This document shows, one piece after another, positions 27,144-36,953 of a DNA stretch of 64,000 bases. Positions within the stretch are counted from its first letter, which is position 1, and each line of letters begins with the position of its first letter. The notes under the pieces were generated by a model. That model saw only the letters and a program-made list of their open reading frames with translations, did no database searches and was not told the origin of the DNA. The position numbers and the translations under genes are program-made. The stretch comes from CAYMUL01 sp964393605 (GTDB taxonomy: Bacteria > Bacteroidota > Ignavibacteria > Ignavibacteriales > Ignavibacteriaceae). The stretch spans positions 112,262 to 176,261 of the forward strand of contig CAYMUL010000005.1 in the NCBI GenBank assembly GCA_964393605.1. The letters are read 5' to 3'.

Positions 27144-28535
27144 ATGCTCACGCAAACTTTAGTAACAAATACATTAAAAGAATTTCTTGATTCGGTGCGA
27201 CCAAAGATTACAGATGGCGGTAAATCGATTTGTAGTTTTGCACAACCGATAGATTCATTCAAGAAAAAAAATCTGCTGAATGAATTGCAAGATGTCGCGG
27301 TTTCTTTTTATTTAAATAAGAAGTCAACCGCCACAACTGTGTATGCTTTCAATCCGATCGAAGAAATAATTACAAGCGGCGAGAATCGTTTCCAAAAAAC
27401 CGATTTTGCAATAACTAATCTTTCCCGAAATATCTTCTTATCATCAATTCACGAAACTACAAATCTTCCTTTATTTTTTGGGGGAATGACTTTCTCCTCC
27501 GGAGAGAAAAAATCTTTATGGGTAGATTTTCCCGATTCTTGCTGGTTCATTCCTAAGTTCGCCGTTCTATCTATCGCAGACAAAAATTATTTCATATACA
27601 ATTTTTTGTATGAAAATTTTGCTGATGAAAATAACATTTGCGAGTTGTATGAAAATTTGATGAATTCTATTCTTCTATCAAACGGAACAGAAGAGACTGA
27701 GAAGGAACTTGAATTTTTGATTAAGAAAAATGATGATGAACTCGAGTGGAAAGAAAAAGTTAATGAAATAAAAAACATGATAAAGAGAGGCGAATATGAA
27801 AAAGTCGTACTTGCCCGTACTCTTCATGCAACGATAAATCCAATCGATGTTCGTACAATAATTGAACGGCTTGAAACTAATAATTTGAATGCCGATATCT
27901 TTTGCTATAAAAGAAATGATTCGTTTTTCCTCGGTGCCACTCCCGAAAAAATGCTTTCGATAAATGGACGCAACGGTCAAACTGAATCGCTCGCCGGCTC
28001 TATCAAACGCGGCGCGAATAAAGAAGAAGATAAATTTTATGAATTACAGTTATTGAATTCTTCGAAAGATATCGCCGAACAAAAGATCGTTACAAAAATT
28101 TTGCTCGAATCTTTGGAAAGTATTTGTGATCAAATTCATTATTCCAACGAAGCATTAATTAAAAAAATGAAATCTGTTCAACATCTTTGGAACTTGATTG
28201 AATTTTCTCTGAAAGAAAATGTATCGATGTTTTCTCTTTTAAAAAAAATCTTTCCAACTCCGGCGACTTGTGGTTATCCTGTTAAGAAAGCCGAAGAGCT
28301 GATTAAGAAATTGGAAAACAAGCCACGCGGTATGTATGCGGGATTGATTGGATATTTCAACACAAAAAATTTCGGTGAATTTCTTGTCGCTATTCGTTCG
28401 GCAATCATTAAGGAAAATAATTTGACGGCTTATGCGGGGAGCGGTATCGTTGCCGATTCTGACGCTGAAAAGGAATTCGCAGAAACGAAATTAAAATTTT
28501 CTACAATACTCTCGATATTTTCAAATGAGAATTAA
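27144..28535 (+). CDS. menF: Isochorismate synthase
   Basis: 463 residues from the ATG at 27144; a TTG at 27093 would add 17 residues that look less like coding sequence. It converts chorismate to isochorismate, the first step of the classical menaquinone route. The C-terminal chorismate-binding domain is clear: GEYEKVVLART, FFLGATPEKML, TESLAGSIKRG, TPATCGYP, GMYAGLIGYF, AYAGSGIVADSDAEKEF. menD follows with an 11-base overlap, which supports isochorismate synthase over salicylate or anthranilate enzymes. The N-terminal 150 residues are less conserved, as usual for the family. Confidence 0.92.
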   Translation: MLTQTLVTNTLKEFLDSVRPKITDGGKSICSFAQPIDSFKKKNLLNELQDVAVSFYLNKKSTATTVYAFNPIEEIITSGENRFQKTDFAITNLSRNIFLSSIHETTNLPLFFGGMTFSSGEKKSLWVDFPDSCWFIPKFAVLSIADKNYFIYNFLYENFADENNICELYENLMNSILLSNGTEETEKELEFLIKKNDDELEWKEKVNEIKNMIKRGEYEKVVLARTLHATINPIDVRTIIERLETNNLNADIFCYKRNDSFFLGATPEKMLSINGRNGQTESLAGSIKRGANKEEDKFYELQLLNSSKDIAEQKIVTKILLESLESICDQIHYSNEALIKKMKSVQHLWNLIEFSLKENVSMFSLLKKIFPTPATCGYPVKKAEELIKKLENKPRGMYAGLIGYFNTKNFGEFLVAIRSAIIKENNLTAYAGSGIVADSDAEKEFAETKLKFSTILSIFSNEN

Positions 28536-30288
28536 CAAAAACATCTTTTGGGTTGAAACCTTTGCAAATACTCTTCAACAATTAGGAGTAAAATATGTGT
28601 GCATCTCTCCCGGCTCACGAAATACGCCGCTGACGATCGGCTTTGTCAATTGTAAAGGATTAAAAAAAATTGCAATCATCGATGAGCGTGCAGCAGGATT
28701 CACGGCACTCGGGCTTGCGAAAGAATCCGGCACTCCTGTTGTTTTAATTTGCACATCCGGCACTGCAACGGCAGAATTTTATCCTGCGGTGATAGAAGCA
28801 TACCAGCAAAGAATTCCGTTGATTGTCTGCACCGCTGACCGCCCCCCGGAACTTCAAAACGTTGGCGCAAATCAATCTATTAACCAAAAAAATATTTATA
28901 GAAATCAAATCAGATATTTTATGGATGTCGGCATCCCATCAATTTTAACAGACAAATTGAAACAGTTACGTGAGATAGCTGCAAAGGCATTCAACTTTGC
29001 AATGCATGATGCTCGCGGACCAGTACATATAAATTTTCCTTTCCGAAAACCGTTTGAGCCGAATGCGATTACCGATGAAATAAATTCTGATTTCAGAAAC
29101 CATATCTCAGAAAAAATTACTCTTCCACATGCACCTTTCGATTCTAAGAAATTAGTTTCTTCGAATAAATTTTTTGAAGTAAAGATTCGACTTGAAGAAT
29201 GTACACGCGGATTAATCATTGTGGGTCCTGAAAATTATAATCCTTTATTTGCTAAAAGAGTTACAGAAGTTTCGGCAAAATTTAATCTACCAATTTTAGC
29301 CGACGGTGCTTCGCAACTGCGGTTTGGAGTTCACACGAAGAAAAATATTATCGTCAATTTCGATTCCATGCTTCGCTCCAAAAAGTTCGCAGACAAATTT
29401 ACACCCGACTTCATTTTGCAGTTTGGAAGAACCGTAACTTCGAAAGGATTGGAGGAATTTTTAGATACTTCATTCGCGGCAAGATTTTTGGTGAATGAAT
29501 TTGGTGATTGGTTCGATCCATCAAATAAAGCAAAGTTTTCGGTTAAGTGTAAAGCTTATCTTTTCTGCGAATTACTTACTAAACATTTAAAAGTAGAAAC
29601 GGACGTTAATAGAGAGAGAAAAAATTTTTTAGATTCGATAACAAAAGTTGATGCGAAAATTGAATCAATCAAATCGAGACTCATTTACAAATCTAATTCT
29701 ATAAACGAAACCAAAATTCCTTTTGAAATCGTCAACGAAATTCCGAATGGTGTCAACTTATTTATTTCGAATAGTTTGCCGGTGAGAGATTTTGATAACT
29801 TCGTTCAAGTAACGAAAAAGAATATTCGCATTTATAACAATCGCGGCGCAAGTGGAATTGACGGCATCATTTCCACAGCAGCTGGAATTGAAGCGGCTTC
29901 AAAGCAAAAAACCTATTTGATGACTGGCGATCTTGCTTTCTATTATGATTTAAATTCTTTATTGAATTTACAGAAGCTGAAAAGTAAAATGAAAATCATT
30001 TTAATTAATAATAACGGCGGTGGAATTTTTCAACTTCTTCCGATTAGCGAACACAAAAAATATTTTGAAGAATTTTTCAAAACTCCGCACAATCTAAATT
30101 TTGAGGCATTGGTCAACGCATTCGGGTTGAGATATGATCTCGCAAAGAATTGGAAACATTTTGCTTCGCTGTTACGAATCAAAACGTTGGAACCGCACAT
30201 CATCGAGTTGAAAACATCGTCCGAAGAATCGGTAAAAACTCGACGTGATTATTGGAGCGCAGTAGATAAGTCGTTATCGAAGCATTGA
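28525..30288 (+). CDS. menD: SEPHCHC synthase (menaquinone biosynthesis)
   Basis: 587 residues. This thiamine-diphosphate enzyme joins isochorismate and 2-oxoglutarate to give SEPHCHC, the second step after MenF. The N-terminal domain has ISPGSRNTPLTIGF, and DERAAGFTALGLAKESG with its catalytic Glu, then CTSGTATAEFYPAVIEA. The C-terminal cofactor domain has ASGIDGIISTAAGI, GDLAFYYDLNSLL and NNNGGGIFQLLP. Length and motif order are normal. It overlaps menF by 11 bases. The later men genes are not in this window. Confidence 0.94.
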   Translation: MRINKNIFWVETFANTLQQLGVKYVCISPGSRNTPLTIGFVNCKGLKKIAIIDERAAGFTALGLAKESGTPVVLICTSGTATAEFYPAVIEAYQQRIPLIVCTADRPPELQNVGANQSINQKNIYRNQIRYFMDVGIPSILTDKLKQLREIAAKAFNFAMHDARGPVHINFPFRKPFEPNAITDEINSDFRNHISEKITLPHAPFDSKKLVSSNKFFEVKIRLEECTRGLIIVGPENYNPLFAKRVTEVSAKFNLPILADGASQLRFGVHTKKNIIVNFDSMLRSKKFADKFTPDFILQFGRTVTSKGLEEFLDTSFAARFLVNEFGDWFDPSNKAKFSVKCKAYLFCELLTKHLKVETDVNRERKNFLDSITKVDAKIESIKSRLIYKSNSINETKIPFEIVNEIPNGVNLFISNSLPVRDFDNFVQVTKKNIRIYNNRGASGIDGIISTAAGIEAASKQKTYLMTGDLAFYYDLNSLLNLQKLKSKMKIILINNNGGGIFQLLPISEHKKYFEEFFKTPHNLNFEALVNAFGLRYDLAKNWKHFASLLRIKTLEPHIIELKTSSEESVKTRRDYWSAVDKSLSKH

Positions 30289-30334
30289 TAAATGAGATCA
30301 CTCAATCGTTTGTATTATCTAAATTTCGTTACTA

Positions 30335-30440
30335 TCACAATTAGAAACAGAACACTGATAACGCTGATTTTGACTGATCTTCGCTGATAGAAATCTGTGA
30401 TAATTAGTAGTATCTGTGTCATCAGTGTGCTATTGGTAGT
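30335..30440. repeat. Probable dispersed intergenic repeat
   Basis: AACACTGATAACGCTGATTT with further GCTGATAGAAATCTGTGATAA and ATCTGTGTCATCAGTGTGCT is an internally repetitive CTGAT-rich block between two genes. TCATCAGTGTG echoes CATCAGTGTCATTCGTGTGC in repeat C at 56434. Only weak support; no gene is seen here. Confidence 0.35.
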
Positions 30441-30462
30441 TGTGCGTAACTTCAGTTAAAAA

Positions 30463-32181
30463 TCATTCTATTCCCAGTTGCGCCAACATTTTATAGAAAT
30501 GAGTTCTGTTCACACCAATCATTTTTGCGGCTTCCGCTTTTGATTTCGTCTTCTGCAATATGCGGATAACAAATCTTCTTCTAAAATTTTCTTCCGCTTC
30601 AATCAACGTTTGGCAATTTTCCGATTCATCACTGCTACTTGAATTAGAGCTAATCAATTCAGGAGGAAGATCATTCATATCGATAATTTCACCTTTTGAA
30701 AGAACGGCGCAATGGAGCAAAACATTTTCAAGTTCGCGAATATTTCCGGGCCACGAATAATCGAGCAAACAATCCATTGCATCGTCATTCAATATTTTCT
30801 TTTCACCGTAAATGGAATGTTTCTTCAAAAAATAATCAACGAGATATGGAACATCTTCCGCTCTTTCGGAAAGTGAAGGCATTTTTAATTCAATAACTTT
30901 CAATCGGAAATATAGGTCTTCTCTAAATTTACCTTTCGAAATTAGATCTAAAAGATTTCTGTTTGTCGCAGTGATAATTCTAACATCAAGTTTAATAGAG
31001 TTGACACCGCCGAGTCGTTCGAATTCTTTAGTCTGAATTACACGCAATAATTTCGGTTGAAGATTGATATTCATTTCGCCGATTTCATCGAGGAAAAGAG
31101 TGCCGCCGTTTGCGAGTTCAAATTTCCCGATCTTCATTTTACCCGCGCCGGTAAAGGCGCCGCTCTCGTATCCGAACAATTCTGATTCGAGCAAATCGGA
31201 AGGAATTGAACTGCAATCAACAGTGTAAAATGGTTTATCCTTTCGGCGGCTGTTATCATGAATTGCCCTTGCGAGTTGATTTTTCCCGGTACCGCTTTCG
31301 CCCGAAAGAATTACTGACACATCGGAATTCGCGAGACGCGATGCAACGCGCAACACATCAAAAAGTTTTTTACTCTTCCCGATTATTTCATCGCATCGAA
31401 ATTCTTTTCTCAAAGTTTCAAGATCAATTGTAGATTGTTCAAGACAATTTTTTTCCATCTCGATAAAGTCGCTCGAAATTTCAATTCCTTTAACAATCTG
31501 TTGCGCGAAGGAAAGCAGATATTTCAAATCTTGATTTGTGAAAGAATTGTCTTTGTTTCTTCTATCAATATAAACTGCGCCAACAGTTCGTTTGCTACTT
31601 ACAAGCGGAACACAAATGACCGCCGAAATGCCGAGGCGAATAATACTCGTCTCTGCCGAAATTTTTTGAAGTATCTCTTGATGCTCGAGCTGGTATGGTT
31701 GCGATGTTTTAATAGTTTGTTGAATAACCGACTGACTAATTTCAACTGCTTCCGGTTTTTCATGCACCGAAGAATTGATGGTGTACACTGATGTCAATAA
31801 ACCTGCTGGATCAACAAGAGTTATAAATCCTGTATCGGCTTTTAACTCTTTAACAACAATACTCAGCGCAGTTTCGATGAGCAATTTTATATCTTTAATT
31901 GAACTGAGTTTTATCCCCGCAGAAAAAAGTACTTCGAGCTTCCTTTTTTCTTCATTCAAAATTTCAATTGATGAATGAAGCGAATTAAGTTTATCGTTCG
32001 ATTGTTTAACGAATGCAGAAATTTTTTGTGAAGAGGATAAATATGTTCTGAAAAGCGCAGTCATATTTTTTTCTGCGGAACTGAGGTCTTGTCTTGTGAA
32101 AGCATCGGATAGTTTTTTAAATCCATCCGAAATCTCTTTCATGATCGATTGGATCTCTTTCTCAAAATCTAAATTGGTCAT
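30463..32181 (-). CDS. GAF-domain sigma-54-dependent transcriptional activator
   Basis: 572 residues. Residues 1-80 are helical. Residues 85-235 are a GAF domain (TALSIVVKELKADTGFITLV, AVICVPLVSSKRTVGAVYID), which commonly binds a small ligand. Residues 265-490 are the AAA+ domain with Walker A GESGTGKN, the contact loop GAFTGA and Walker B GGTLFLDEIGE. The C-terminal Fis-type helix-turn-helix is KAEAAKMIGVNRTHFYKML. There is no receiver domain, so it responds to a ligand rather than to a histidine kinase. It is monocistronic and its upstream region is the repeat field 32380-33360. Its regulon cannot be read from the window. Confidence 0.92.
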   Translation of the reverse strand: MTNLDFEKEIQSIMKEISDGFKKLSDAFTRQDLSSAEKNMTALFRTYLSSSQKISAFVKQSNDKLNSLHSSIEILNEEKRKLEVLFSAGIKLSSIKDIKLLIETALSIVVKELKADTGFITLVDPAGLLTSVYTINSSVHEKPEAVEISQSVIQQTIKTSQPYQLEHQEILQKISAETSIIRLGISAVICVPLVSSKRTVGAVYIDRRNKDNSFTNQDLKYLLSFAQQIVKGIEISSDFIEMEKNCLEQSTIDLETLRKEFRCDEIIGKSKKLFDVLRVASRLANSDVSVILSGESGTGKNQLARAIHDNSRRKDKPFYTVDCSSIPSDLLESELFGYESGAFTGAGKMKIGKFELANGGTLFLDEIGEMNINLQPKLLRVIQTKEFERLGGVNSIKLDVRIITATNRNLLDLISKGKFREDLYFRLKVIELKMPSLSERAEDVPYLVDYFLKKHSIYGEKKILNDDAMDCLLDYSWPGNIRELENVLLHCAVLSKGEIIDMNDLPPELISSNSSSSDESENCQTLIEAEENFRRRFVIRILQKTKSKAEAAKMIGVNRTHFYKMLAQLGIE

Positions 32182-32379
32182 TCTATTATTTTTTCCGAAT
32201 AATTGTACTGAAATTTACGCCACTTGTACAAAATACAACGCCAAAAAGTTCACAAATAATTTGAATTTATTATTTTACGCGAAGGGAATATTTAAAGAAT
32301 AACAATCCCGAAAATGATCCGGAGCGAGATTATGAATATATTTCAACAGCTGAAAATTTTTTCTCCGCTTGGTTTGTTA

Positions 32380-33360
32380 AAGAGAAGCTACCCATAATTC
32401 GGAGAACCCAAATCCCCGTAGGGGATTTATTATTATTTCGGTTCATCAACATCATCCAATTAATTTTCAACTGATGTAACTGAGTTTGTGAATCCTCTAC
32501 GAGGATTTATTTATTTGGCGAAACATAGTTCTACAATAATTTAACCTCTACGAGGTTTAGCATGCTTTTTCCTTTTGCGGCTCTGGTGGCTTTTTTTACT
32601 ACTCCTTATTTCCGATTCATATTGAAGAGGATTCATCGTTGTAAATAAAGTTCAAACCGTTTTCCAAAATCCCCGTAGGGGATTTATTATTGTAACAACA
32701 CATAATCCGTAGAATCCAATCCCCGTAGGGGATTTATTATTGTAACAACGCATATCCCTAAGACTCCCAATCCCCGTAGGGGATTTATTATTGTAACAAC
32801 ACAAATCCCTAATAATCCCAATCCCCGTAGGGGATTTATTATTATTTCAATTCATCAACATCATCCAATTAATTTTCAACTGATGCAACTGAGTTTGTGA
32901 ATCCTCCACGAGGATTTATTTAATTGCGTAATTATTTTCTACAATAGTTAAACCTCTACGAGGTTTTAGCATGATTTTTCTAACCAGTTATTTCCTCTTC
33001 ACGTTGAGGATAATTCTTCGTTGTAAATAAAGTTCAAACCGTTTTCCAAAATCCCCGTAGGGGATTTATTATTATTTCAATTCATCAACATCATCCAATT
33101 AATTTTCAACTGATGCAACTGAGTTTGTGAATCCTCCACGAGGATTTATTTAATTGCGTAATTATTTTCTACAATAGTTAAACCTCTACGAGGTTTTAGC
33201 ATGATTTTTCTAACCAGTTATTTCCTCTTCACGTTGAGGAGAATTCTTCGTTGTGAATAAAGTTCAAACCGTTTTCCAAAATCCCCGTAGGGGATTCATT
33301 ATTGTAACAACGCATATCCCTAAGACTCCAAAATCCCCGTAGGGGATTTATTATTATTTC
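32380..33360. repeat. Palindromic tandem-repeat field
   Basis: Eight copies of ATCCCCGTAGGGGATT (starting near 32412, 32669, 32719, 32770, 32821, 33051, 33281, 33332), each with a CCCC-GTA-GGGG core, are mixed with two other palindromes, AATCCTCCACGAGGATTTA and AACCTCTACGAGGTT. Two levels of tandem order are visible. A 50-bp unit is repeated from 32669 to 32843. A 230-bp unit is repeated almost exactly at 32821-33050 and 33051-33280, with an older copy at 32412-32668. No gene is seen in 32182-33527 beyond this. Confidence 0.88.
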
Positions 33361-33463
33361 GATCATCGACTTCATTAAATTAATTTTCTACTGATGTAAC
33401 TGAGTTTGTGAATCCTTTCCAAGAATTTGCTGTATGACTGAGTCCGATTCATCACTTCCCATT

Positions 33464-33496
33464 TAAAATAAAAAAGGTCGAGCATAAGCTCGACCT
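33464..33496 (-). terminator. Rho-independent terminator of the FG-GAP T9SS gene
   Basis: The perfect 9-bp stem AGGTCGAGC / GCTCGACCT (33475-33496) is followed on the minus strand by TTTTTTATTTTA, 32 bases past the stop of the minus-strand gene. Its AGGTC ends match the terminator at 880-913. Confidence 0.88.
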
Positions 33497-33527
33497 CATG
33501 ATTCAATATTAATTTTTAATTATTAAT

Positions 33528-35381
33528 TTATTTAAGCAATGTCATCTTAATTGATTTTGCAAAATTGCCGAAGCGAAGTTCTGCGATGTATGTTCCGCTT
33601 GCAACTTTAACTCCGGAATTGTTTGCGCCATCCCACGTAACTTCGTACGCGCCTTTTTTGAAATCATCGTTCAATAAAGAAGCAACTTCGTTGCCGAGAA
33701 TGTCGTACACTTTTAAAGTAATATTTTTATCAACCGGCAAACTGAAACGAATCGTTGTTGACGGGTTGAAGGGATTGGGATAGTTTTGATCGATCGTATA
33801 ATCATCAGGAGTGATGATCGAAAGTTCCTTTGCTTCGATGCCTGTTACTGTTGATTCAAGTAATCTTATTGTAACCTGATCTTGATTAAGAACTTTTTTT
33901 GTAGAATCAGTTACCCAAGCGGTTCCGCTCCAATGTAGGTAATTATACGTTACTGAATCGAATACGCTTTGATAAGACAGCAATACTTCAAGTTTACTAT
34001 TCGAATTAATATCCGAGCCGGCGAACATCTTTGATACAAATGGAGATTCATTACCGGAAGCCACAAGAGTATCAATAACGCCGGAGGAATCACGCACATC
34101 GTATTTTGAATTCTTTGTTGTATGGCCTCCGCTGTAAACAACCGTCGAAGTAAAGTTTGCAGGATCAAGCACGCTTCCAGACCCATTATATTCCATTGCG
34201 ATAATATCATAGCCTGTTGAGCCACCCAATAAAATTTCTTGTTTTCCGTTGGCATTCAAATCAGCTGCGCCAATCCCCCAGAATGAACCCGTGCTTCTTC
34301 CGGCAACAGTCCAAAGATTGTGCCCGATCAATCCAAATTTGGTACTGTCCCAACTATACATTACATCATCAGATGAAGAAAAATTCAAGAGGTACACATC
34401 ATATTCAACATCACTGCCACCAGAGTAAATAATTCCGGCAATTTCTTGATTTCCATCTCCATCTACATCAACAGGTTGAATACCCATAAAACTAACAGCA
34501 TCAACTGCACGAGTCTTTAGAAATTCTATGTAATAGTTAGCAAGGTTAGTATCAGGATAAACATAAGTATTGGTATTTGTAGATTTAACTGTCCAAAATC
34601 CTAAAAAATTCCACATATGATTAACAATTTCTTTTTTTCCATCTCCATTTAAATCAGCCGGCACTGAATGCCAATGCGCAGTGGAGAAATTCTTACTATT
34701 GACCGGTACCGTTGCCGGGGCGCCGCCTTCTAATTCCCAACTTCCAAAACCAGGGATATCTCCAAGAATTCCAAGGACATACACGTTGTGATCTCTATTA
34801 ACCATAACCAATTCATCAAGCCCATCATTGTCAAAATCATATACACTTGCTTGTTCTCTATTTGTTCTGAAATTTCCAACTCCTTGAAGAGAAAATAGAT
34901 CTTTCACTAATGAAGTTGCATAGATATAATTGTTATTACCAGTTCCATCCCATTCCCAAACCTGCACTTCATAATCGGCGCTTCCCTGGCTGAGGGAGAA
35001 AATTATCTCGCCTTTACCATCTCCATCCAAATCACCGCTTTTAGCCCAACGGGGAGTACTTCCGCTTCCTGCATTATGTGAATATACTTTTGGCGAAGAC
35101 CAAACAATTTCAAGTGCATTTCCATTCATCTCCAAAACATGCACTCGTCCATTGTTAGAGTAATCGGTAGCTAACACTTCCGGTTTTCCATCATGATCAA
35201 GATCGTCAGTAATCCAAACTGTGCGCACACCATTGTTTGCAGCTGATCCTGGATTGTAGTAAGGCATCAATGTATCGGGCGTGAGAGTTGCACGATTGAA
35301 AGTTGCTATATTATTTACTTGGGGAAAACTTAATCCAATAAATAATAAGCTTATGCAAATGGATAAATAATTAGTTTTCAT
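33528..35381 (-). CDS. FG-GAP/VCBS-repeat T9SS surface protein
   Basis: 617 residues with a signal peptide (LSICISLLFIGLSFPQ). The body has repeats of the form DLDGDGKGEIIF, DFDNDGLDELVMV, DLNGDGKKEIV, DVDGDGNQEIAGI and DLNANGKQEILLGG. These are calcium-binding DxDGDGxxE loops of integrin-alpha-like FG-GAP propellers. The last 85 residues are a T9SS type A domain (QNYPNPFNPSTTIRFSLP, YDILGNEVASLL, SGTYIAELRFG, KMTLLK). It is preceded by a good Shine-Dalgarno (AAGGAG) and followed by a strong terminator, so it is a single-gene unit. It is probably surface-exposed; the ligand is unknown. Confidence 0.88.
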   Translation of the reverse strand: MKTNYLSICISLLFIGLSFPQVNNIATFNRATLTPDTLMPYYNPGSAANNGVRTVWITDDLDHDGKPEVLATDYSNNGRVHVLEMNGNALEIVWSSPKVYSHNAGSGSTPRWAKSGDLDGDGKGEIIFSLSQGSADYEVQVWEWDGTGNNNYIYATSLVKDLFSLQGVGNFRTNREQASVYDFDNDGLDELVMVNRDHNVYVLGILGDIPGFGSWELEGGAPATVPVNSKNFSTAHWHSVPADLNGDGKKEIVNHMWNFLGFWTVKSTNTNTYVYPDTNLANYYIEFLKTRAVDAVSFMGIQPVDVDGDGNQEIAGIIYSGGSDVEYDVYLLNFSSSDDVMYSWDSTKFGLIGHNLWTVAGRSTGSFWGIGAADLNANGKQEILLGGSTGYDIIAMEYNGSGSVLDPANFTSTVVYSGGHTTKNSKYDVRDSSGVIDTLVASGNESPFVSKMFAGSDINSNSKLEVLLSYQSVFDSVTYNYLHWSGTAWVTDSTKKVLNQDQVTIRLLESTVTGIEAKELSIITPDDYTIDQNYPNPFNPSTTIRFSLPVDKNITLKVYDILGNEVASLLNDDFKKGAYEVTWDGANNSGVKVASGTYIAELRFGNFAKSIKMTLLK

Positions 35382-35513
35382 TATAACTCCTTATGTGTTA
35401 TTGATTAGATAAATTGTTTACAAATATAATTCATTCATAAAAAATATTTTTCTAAAATTATTTTCCTTTTTATATTTCCGCAGAGGTTCTCAATATAAAA
35501 AGGAGAAAAATAT

Positions 35514-35523
35514 GAAAAAATAT
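35514..35523. repeat. Target-site duplication, left copy
   Basis: GAAAAAATAT, identical to 36954-36963. Its G is the last base of the former start codon ATG (35512-35514), which still has its Shine-Dalgarno AAAAGGAG in front. Confidence 0.85.
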
Positions 35524-36953
35524 CACTACTAACCGACAAAAATAAAATAAGGAGCTACTAAAAAATAGCCCCTTAAAGTCGTAATTTTGTTTAACCAAAA
35601 ACAAACAAAAAACGATATGAACAAAGATACGGAAATAAAAAACACCCCAAGCGAAGTGAAATTTGTCGGACAGCCGATTTTCAGTCAAATGCTAAAACTT
35701 ATAGACAAGGCAACGTTTGCTGGTTTAGTTACAGAAAAAATGAGCGATTATTATTATAAAGCATTCAAGACTTGGGACCATGTGGTAGTGATGCTCTTCG
35801 GAATACTGAGTCGCTGTGATTCAATGACGGAAATATGCGAAGGATTGAAAGCAATGAGAGGGAAATTAAATCATTTGGGCTTGAACAAAGCCCCGGCCAA
35901 AAGCACGGCAGCAGACGGATTAAGAAACAGGGAAAGTTCATTTTTTGAGGCGTTATATTATAAACTGGTAGAGCAATACAAGAGTTTTTTGTCGGACAGC
36001 CGAACTTACGGATTAACCTTCAAAGAGCTGCTAATAATAGATTCAACAACAATCAGATTATTCAGTGATATACTAAAAGGAGTAGGAAGAAATCCAAAAA
36101 ATGACGGAAAGAAAAAAGGCGGATTGAAAGTTCATATGCTCATAGATGCAGTGCAATCGGTGGCAAAATTTGTTAGAATAACAGAAGCGAAACAGCACGA
36201 CAAAAATTTTCTAAGCCAAATCAAAGCACCGGCATATAGTATGTTGGTATTTGACAAGGCGTATAACTTTTACAAGCAATTTGCAAAATGGACAAAAGAA
36301 AACATATATTTTGTAACAAGGCAGAAGAAAAATGCCGTATGTGAGATATTGGAAACAATTATTGATAAAGAATTTACCGAAGGTGAACCGGAAGTCTATA
36401 AAGAAGAAATTATAGAATTCACCTATAATGAGAATAAAGAAAAAAAGAAACTTAAACTGCGCCGGGTATATTATTGCGATGAAAAAAAACGTCATTTTGT
36501 ATTTATCACGAATAATTTTGATATAAGCGCATTAGAAGTAGCATTCATATATAAAAAACGTTGGCAAATAGAATTATTGTTTAAGAAGATGAAGCAGAAT
36601 TTTCAACTGCATTATTTTTATGGAGAGAATGAAAATGCCATTAGAACACAAGTATGGTGTACGCTGATAGCACAGCTATTACTAACCGTATTACAGAAAA
36701 TGGCTGATGTTAAGAAGGCATTTTCAACAGTAGCAACCTTGGTTCGCATACATCTGATAAGCATGTTAGATGTCTACGAGTTGTTGAGAAATGTGAAAAG
36801 AGTATATGCAAAGAAAAAGCAATCTGGACTGATGCCAAGTTTGTTTCCCGGTGTAACTTGAGGGGGTCTAATTGCGGCAAGGCATGATTTTGTTTGAATA
36901 TTTTAATTTTTATGAACTTTTTTATCGAAATTAATTTTTAGTCGGTTGATAGT
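35524..36953 (+). mobile_element. IS4-family insertion sequence, intact
   Basis: A 1430-bp element with imperfect inverted ends. The left end contains CACTACTAACCGAC and the reverse complement of the right end CACTATCAACCGAC, with the exact first base uncertain by one. It carries one transposase gene and is bounded by the 10-bp direct repeats GAAAAAATAT, in the range usual for IS4-type elements. It has split a small secreted-protein gene at its start codon. Confidence 0.88.
35617..36861 (+). CDS. IS4-family transposase (DUF4372 N-terminus)
   Basis: 414 residues from the ATG at 35617; a TTG at 35587 would extend it by ten residues. It cuts and pastes the surrounding element. The N-terminal 75 residues (GQPIFSQMLKLIDK and a following CDSMTEI) are the DUF4372-type domain of this branch. 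The RNase-H-like catalytic core shows the expected acidic triad: Asp142 in LLIIDSTTIRLFSD, Asp213 in MLVFDKAYNFY, Glu319 in KKRWQIELLFKKMKQNF, the last with the YREK-like surroundings of IS4 enzymes. The frame is complete, so the element may still be active. The flanking terminal repeats and target duplication support a single recent insertion. Confidence 0.92.
   Translation: MNKDTEIKNTPSEVKFVGQPIFSQMLKLIDKATFAGLVTEKMSDYYYKAFKTWDHVVVMLFGILSRCDSMTEICEGLKAMRGKLNHLGLNKAPAKSTAADGLRNRESSFFEALYYKLVEQYKSFLSDSRTYGLTFKELLIIDSTTIRLFSDILKGVGRNPKNDGKKKGGLKVHMLIDAVQSVAKFVRITEAKQHDKNFLSQIKAPAYSMLVFDKAYNFYKQFAKWTKENIYFVTRQKKNAVCEILETIIDKEFTEGEPEVYKEEIIEFTYNENKEKKKLKLRRVYYCDEKKRHFVFITNNFDISALEVAFIYKKRWQIELLFKKMKQNFQLHYFYGENENAIRTQVWCTLIAQLLLTVLQKMADVKKAFSTVATLVRIHLISMLDVYELLRNVKRVYAKKKQSGLMPSLFPGVT

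Noticed and set aside
32660..32845. CRISPR-like array (23-bp repeat, about 28-bp spacers)
   Set aside because: The spacers are similar to one another (TGTAACAACxCATATCC), the repeat is a perfect short palindrome, longer 230-bp tandem units include it, and no cas gene is present.
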